Positions 62,273-64,000 of a stretch of 64,000 nt of DNA are shown piece after piece. Made by a program: the position numbers and the translations under genes. The notes beneath the pieces are model-generated. The model saw only the letters and a list, made by a program, of their open reading frames with translations. It ran no database searches and was not told the origin of the DNA. Source of the DNA: Salinibacterium sp. TMP30 (GTDB lineage: Bacteria; Actinomycetota; Actinomycetes; Actinomycetales; Microbacteriaceae); NCBI RefSeq assembly GCF_038397785.1, contig NZ_CP151642.1, forward strand, positions 2,356,001-2,420,000, read 5' to 3'. Within the stretch, counting starts at the first letter, position 1; each line of letters starts with the position of its first letter.

Positions 62273-63295
62273 ATGGCAACCCCACGGGCTCGGCAACGCC
62301 GCGCGACAATTTTCGATGTCGCAGCAGAAGCGAACGTTTCCCGCGGCACCGTCTCGCGACTACTCAACGGTGAGCCCTACGTCTCAGACTCTGCCCGCGA
62401 TGCAGTCGAGAAAGCGATCGCCAAAGTCGGTTACGTGCGCAATATGGCCGCCCGCAACCTCGCCACCCAGCGCTCCAAGGCAATCGCGCTCATCGTGCAC
62501 GAACCTCACTCGGTATTTCTCGAAGACCCCAACATTGGTGCGATTCTGCTCGGCACTAACGAGCGACTCTCCGAAGCCGACTATCAGCTTGTGTGCCTCA
62601 TCATCGGATCCGACCGCGACAGCACTCGCATCGCCGAATACCTGCGCGGCGGATTCGTCGACGGCGCCGTCATCGTCTCGGCACGCGAACACGATCCCAT
62701 CGCCGACGCCATCGCCCACATTGGTCTTCCCGCGGTTTTCGTTGGCCACCCCGAGAGCGCCCCAGAAATGCCCTACGTGGGCATCGACAACCGCAGTGCC
62801 GCGCGCGATATCACCCGCGAACTACTTGCCACCGGTCGCAAACGCGTGGGAATGATTGCTGCCGCCCTCGACCGCGACTCCGGTAGCGAACGACTGGCCG
62901 GCTTTCGGGATGCTATGGGTGACGACTTCGACGAAAGTCTGGTTGTCGATTTTCCGCTCTACTCCCGCACCAGCGGCGTCGAGGGAATGGAAACCCTCCT
63001 CGAACGCGCTGGCGACATTGATGGCGTGTTTGCGGCATCCGATGCTGTTGCCGCTGGCGCGATGGATGTGTTGCGGGAGCACGGGCGATCGGTGCCGGGA
63101 GATGTCGGAATCGTCGGCTTCGACGACAGCGACTGGGCGCTTCGGTGCCAACCTCAGCTATCGACGGTGCGACAGCCTGCCGACTTGCTCGGCCGTGAGG
63201 CGGCGTCGATGGTGCTTGAACTGGTAAACGGCCTCACCCCGGAGTCGCCGGGGCGAATCTTGCCCACCGAGATCAGATTACGCGGTTCCGCTTAA
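62273..63295 (+). CDS. LacI-family transcriptional regulator
   Basis: A 340-residue regulator. The helix-turn-helix is at residues 9-33 (TIFDVAAEANVSRGTVSRLL) with the hinge helix up to about 60. The periplasmic-binding-like sensor domain follows (KAIALIVHEPHSVFLEDP, VGHPESAPEMPYVGIDN, DVGIVGFDDSDWALRCQPQL). GGAG precedes the ATG. It is divergent from the galactoside operon and likely represses it until a galactoside binds. Its stop codon lies inside the first unit of a 20-bp tandem repeat. Confidence 0.92.
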   Translation: MATPRARQRRATIFDVAAEANVSRGTVSRLLNGEPYVSDSARDAVEKAIAKVGYVRNMAARNLATQRSKAIALIVHEPHSVFLEDPNIGAILLGTNERLSEADYQLVCLIIGSDRDSTRIAEYLRGGFVDGAVIVSAREHDPIADAIAHIGLPAVFVGHPESAPEMPYVGIDNRSAARDITRELLATGRKRVGMIAAALDRDSGSERLAGFRDAMGDDFDESLVVDFPLYSRTSGVEGMETLLERAGDIDGVFAASDAVAAGAMDVLREHGRSVPGDVGIVGFDDSDWALRCQPQLSTVRQPADLLGREAASMVLELVNGLTPESPGRILPTEIRLRGSA

Positions 63296-63360
63296 GACTG
63301 CGCGGTTCAGCTTAAAGCTGCGCGGCTCAGCCTGCGACTGAGCGGTTCAGGCTAGGGCTG
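63281..63360. repeat. Four tandem 20-bp repeats bridging two convergent genes
   Basis: Units begin at 63281, 63301, 63321 and 63341 with an exact 20-bp period. Unit 2 reads CGCGGTTCAGCTTAAAGCTG; the others differ at several positions. Unit 1 contains the stop of the LacI gene, and unit 4 contains the stop of the small membrane protein gene. Recent duplication is suggested. Confidence 0.85.
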
Positions 63361-63540
63361 TGTCGTCGCGTCGACGAGAGCCGCAGCCTTGGCGCGCTCT
63401 TCTGCCTCGATCTTGGCGTAGCTGGTGCGCTCGGTGCGGTCGGAGCGAATGATTGCCGCCATCACGATCCAAAAAATCACCCCAACAGCAATTGTGGGCA
63501 CGACGGAGAAGATCGCGTTCGACCAGAATTCTTGAGGCAC
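63352..63540 (-). CDS. Small single-span membrane protein
   Basis: A 62-residue protein with a short N-terminus, one span (AIFSVVPTIAVGVIFWIVMAA) and a basic then acidic tail (RSDRTERTSYAKIEAEERAK). The start is GTG at 63538-63540. It lies 9 bp behind another tiny membrane protein gene in the same direction as lysS. I associate this type with actinobacterial genomes, but its function is unknown. Confidence 0.7.
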   Translation of the reverse strand: MPQEFWSNAIFSVVPTIAVGVIFWIVMAAIIRSDRTERTSYAKIEAEERAKAAALVDATTQP

Positions 63541-63549
63541 GTATTTAGC

Positions 63550-63639
63550 CTAACCGTTCAGCAGCGTGACAATGGCGATGAGTACAACAAGTCCCACGAG
63601 AGTCACAGTCATGATGAGCCGCGACGATTTGCGGTCCAC
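63550..63639 (-). CDS. Very small (29-residue) membrane protein
   Basis: GTG at 63637-63639 opens a 29-codon frame: VDRKSSRLIM followed by one span of about 17 residues (VTLVGLVVLIAIVTLL) and a short end. The start shares its first base with the stop of the preceding small gene (TAGTG), a coupling pattern rarely seen by chance. Its size explains why it would be missed by length cut-offs. Confidence 0.5.
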   Translation of the reverse strand: MDRKSSRLIMTVTLVGLVVLIAIVTLLNG

Positions 63640-63767
63640 TACTGCGCCTTCACGAACATGCCAACGATCCCGGTAGCAATCATGAATACACCAGCACCGG
63701 TCACCAGAATCCACAGCGTAACGCGCAGGGGCGTGATCGCTGAGGTCTTGCGGGGTTCGATCACCAC
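63639..63767 (-). CDS. Small (42-residue) membrane protein behind lysS
   Basis: GTG at 63765-63767 (a second GTG follows at once) gives 42 residues: a short charged N-terminus (VVIEPRKTSAITPLR), one hydrophobic span (VTLWILVTGAGVFMIATGI, then VGMF) and VKAQ. It begins 2 bp after the lysS stop codon and ends in overlap with the next small gene. The GGTGAAG at the end of lysS can serve as its ribosome site. Confidence 0.6.
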   Translation of the reverse strand: MVIEPRKTSAITPLRVTLWILVTGAGVFMIATGIVGMFVKAQ

Positions 63768-63769
63768 TG

Positions 63770-64000
63770 CTACTTCACCAGCGGGAAGAGAATTGTTTCG
63801 CGAATACCCAAACCGGTGATCGCCATCAACAGGCGGTCGACACCAACACCGATGCCACCGCTCGGCGGCATGCCGTGCTCGAGCGCACGAAGGAAGTCTT
63901 CATCGAGGCGCATCGCTTCAACATCGCCCTGACTAGCCAAGAGCGATTGCTCAACAAAACGTTCCCGTTGGATGACCGGGTCTACGAGCTCCGAGTAGCC
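63770..64000 (-). CDS. lysS: Lysyl-tRNA synthetase, class II, C-terminal part (partial)
   Basis: The last 76 residues lie in the window. [18 protein letters not shown], then [20 protein letters not shown] and [20 protein letters not shown] are the final conserved region of class II lysyl-tRNA synthetase, including motif 3 ([11 protein letters not shown]). The gene continues beyond position 64000. Housekeeping gene for lysine charging in the cytoplasm. Confidence 0.95.
   Translation of the reverse strand, partial: GYSELVDPVIQRERFVEQSLLASQGDVEAMRLDEDFLRALEHGMPPSGGIGVGVDRLLMAITGLGIRETILFPLVK

Noticed and set aside
1-64000. CRISPR arrays, rRNA genes or a replication origin
   Set aside because: No regularly spaced direct repeats with unique spacers, no rRNA segments and no DnaA-box cluster were noticed on reading through.

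Overview
The window comes from a high-GC Gram-positive bacterium, most likely a member of the Microbacteriaceae. Evidence is the double-ClpN ClpC with a ClgR-type box, a RadA, a DUF2510 membrane protein, a mycobacterial-type N-acetylglutamate synthase, actinobacterial phenylacetate genes with PaaR-type operators, and frequent GTG starts with ATGA/GTGA overlaps. No replication origin, rRNA or CRISPR array was seen.

Left part, accessory catabolism (1-35.6 kb). Positions 1-6.1 kb hold a phenylacetate (paa) cluster: the start of a probable paaA, a TetR/PaaR regulator, paaZ, paaI, paaH, paaG and paaJ, with operator-like palindromes in the promoter regions. After a gene-poor 1.4 kb stretch, 7.5-28.3 kb is a second catabolic island. 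It has an XRE-cupin regulator with an MFS pump and an MmgE/PrpD protein. A plus-strand operon follows: HpaI-type aldolase, CapA-like protein, Fe-dependent alcohol dehydrogenase and an 8-oxoguanine-deaminase-like amidohydrolase. A long minus-strand run completes it: peptide-type ABC importer, isochorismatase-family amidase, aminotransferase, formamidase-like protein, hydantoinase, ThDP enzyme and a second Fe-dependent dehydrogenase. Read together these could import a cyclic amide or imide, open its ring, remove the N-carbamoyl group, transaminate the amino acid, decarboxylate the keto acid and reduce the aldehyde; this is inference. The island ends in wreckage (28.4-32.1 kb): an IS30 element whose transposase has two in-frame amber codons, an intact IS481-type element inserted at a CTAG target, a cupin-like fragment and an amidase gene that has lost its catalytic core. 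A P-type Ca2+-type ATPase and a SnoaL-like protein follow.

A tRNA-Ser(CGA) at 35.8 kb, with its 3' end facing the accessory DNA, marks a plausible island boundary. Right of it the content is housekeeping-like: a CoA-disulfide reductase fused to two rhodanese domains with a CsoR/CstR-type repressor (sulfur stress), RadA, envelope proteins, ArgA-type acetyltransferase and ClpC.

From 47.4 to 54.6 kb lies a peptide importer operon. Its LysR regulator runs without a stop codon into the substrate-binding lipoprotein, and it ends with a C39-like cysteine peptidase. From 54.6 to 63.3 kb lies an alpha/beta-galactoside locus: GH42 beta-galactosidase, two sugar permeases, binding protein and GH36 alpha-galactosidase, divergent from a LacI regulator across three operator-like repeats. 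The window closes with three very small single-span membrane proteins behind the 3' end of lysS.
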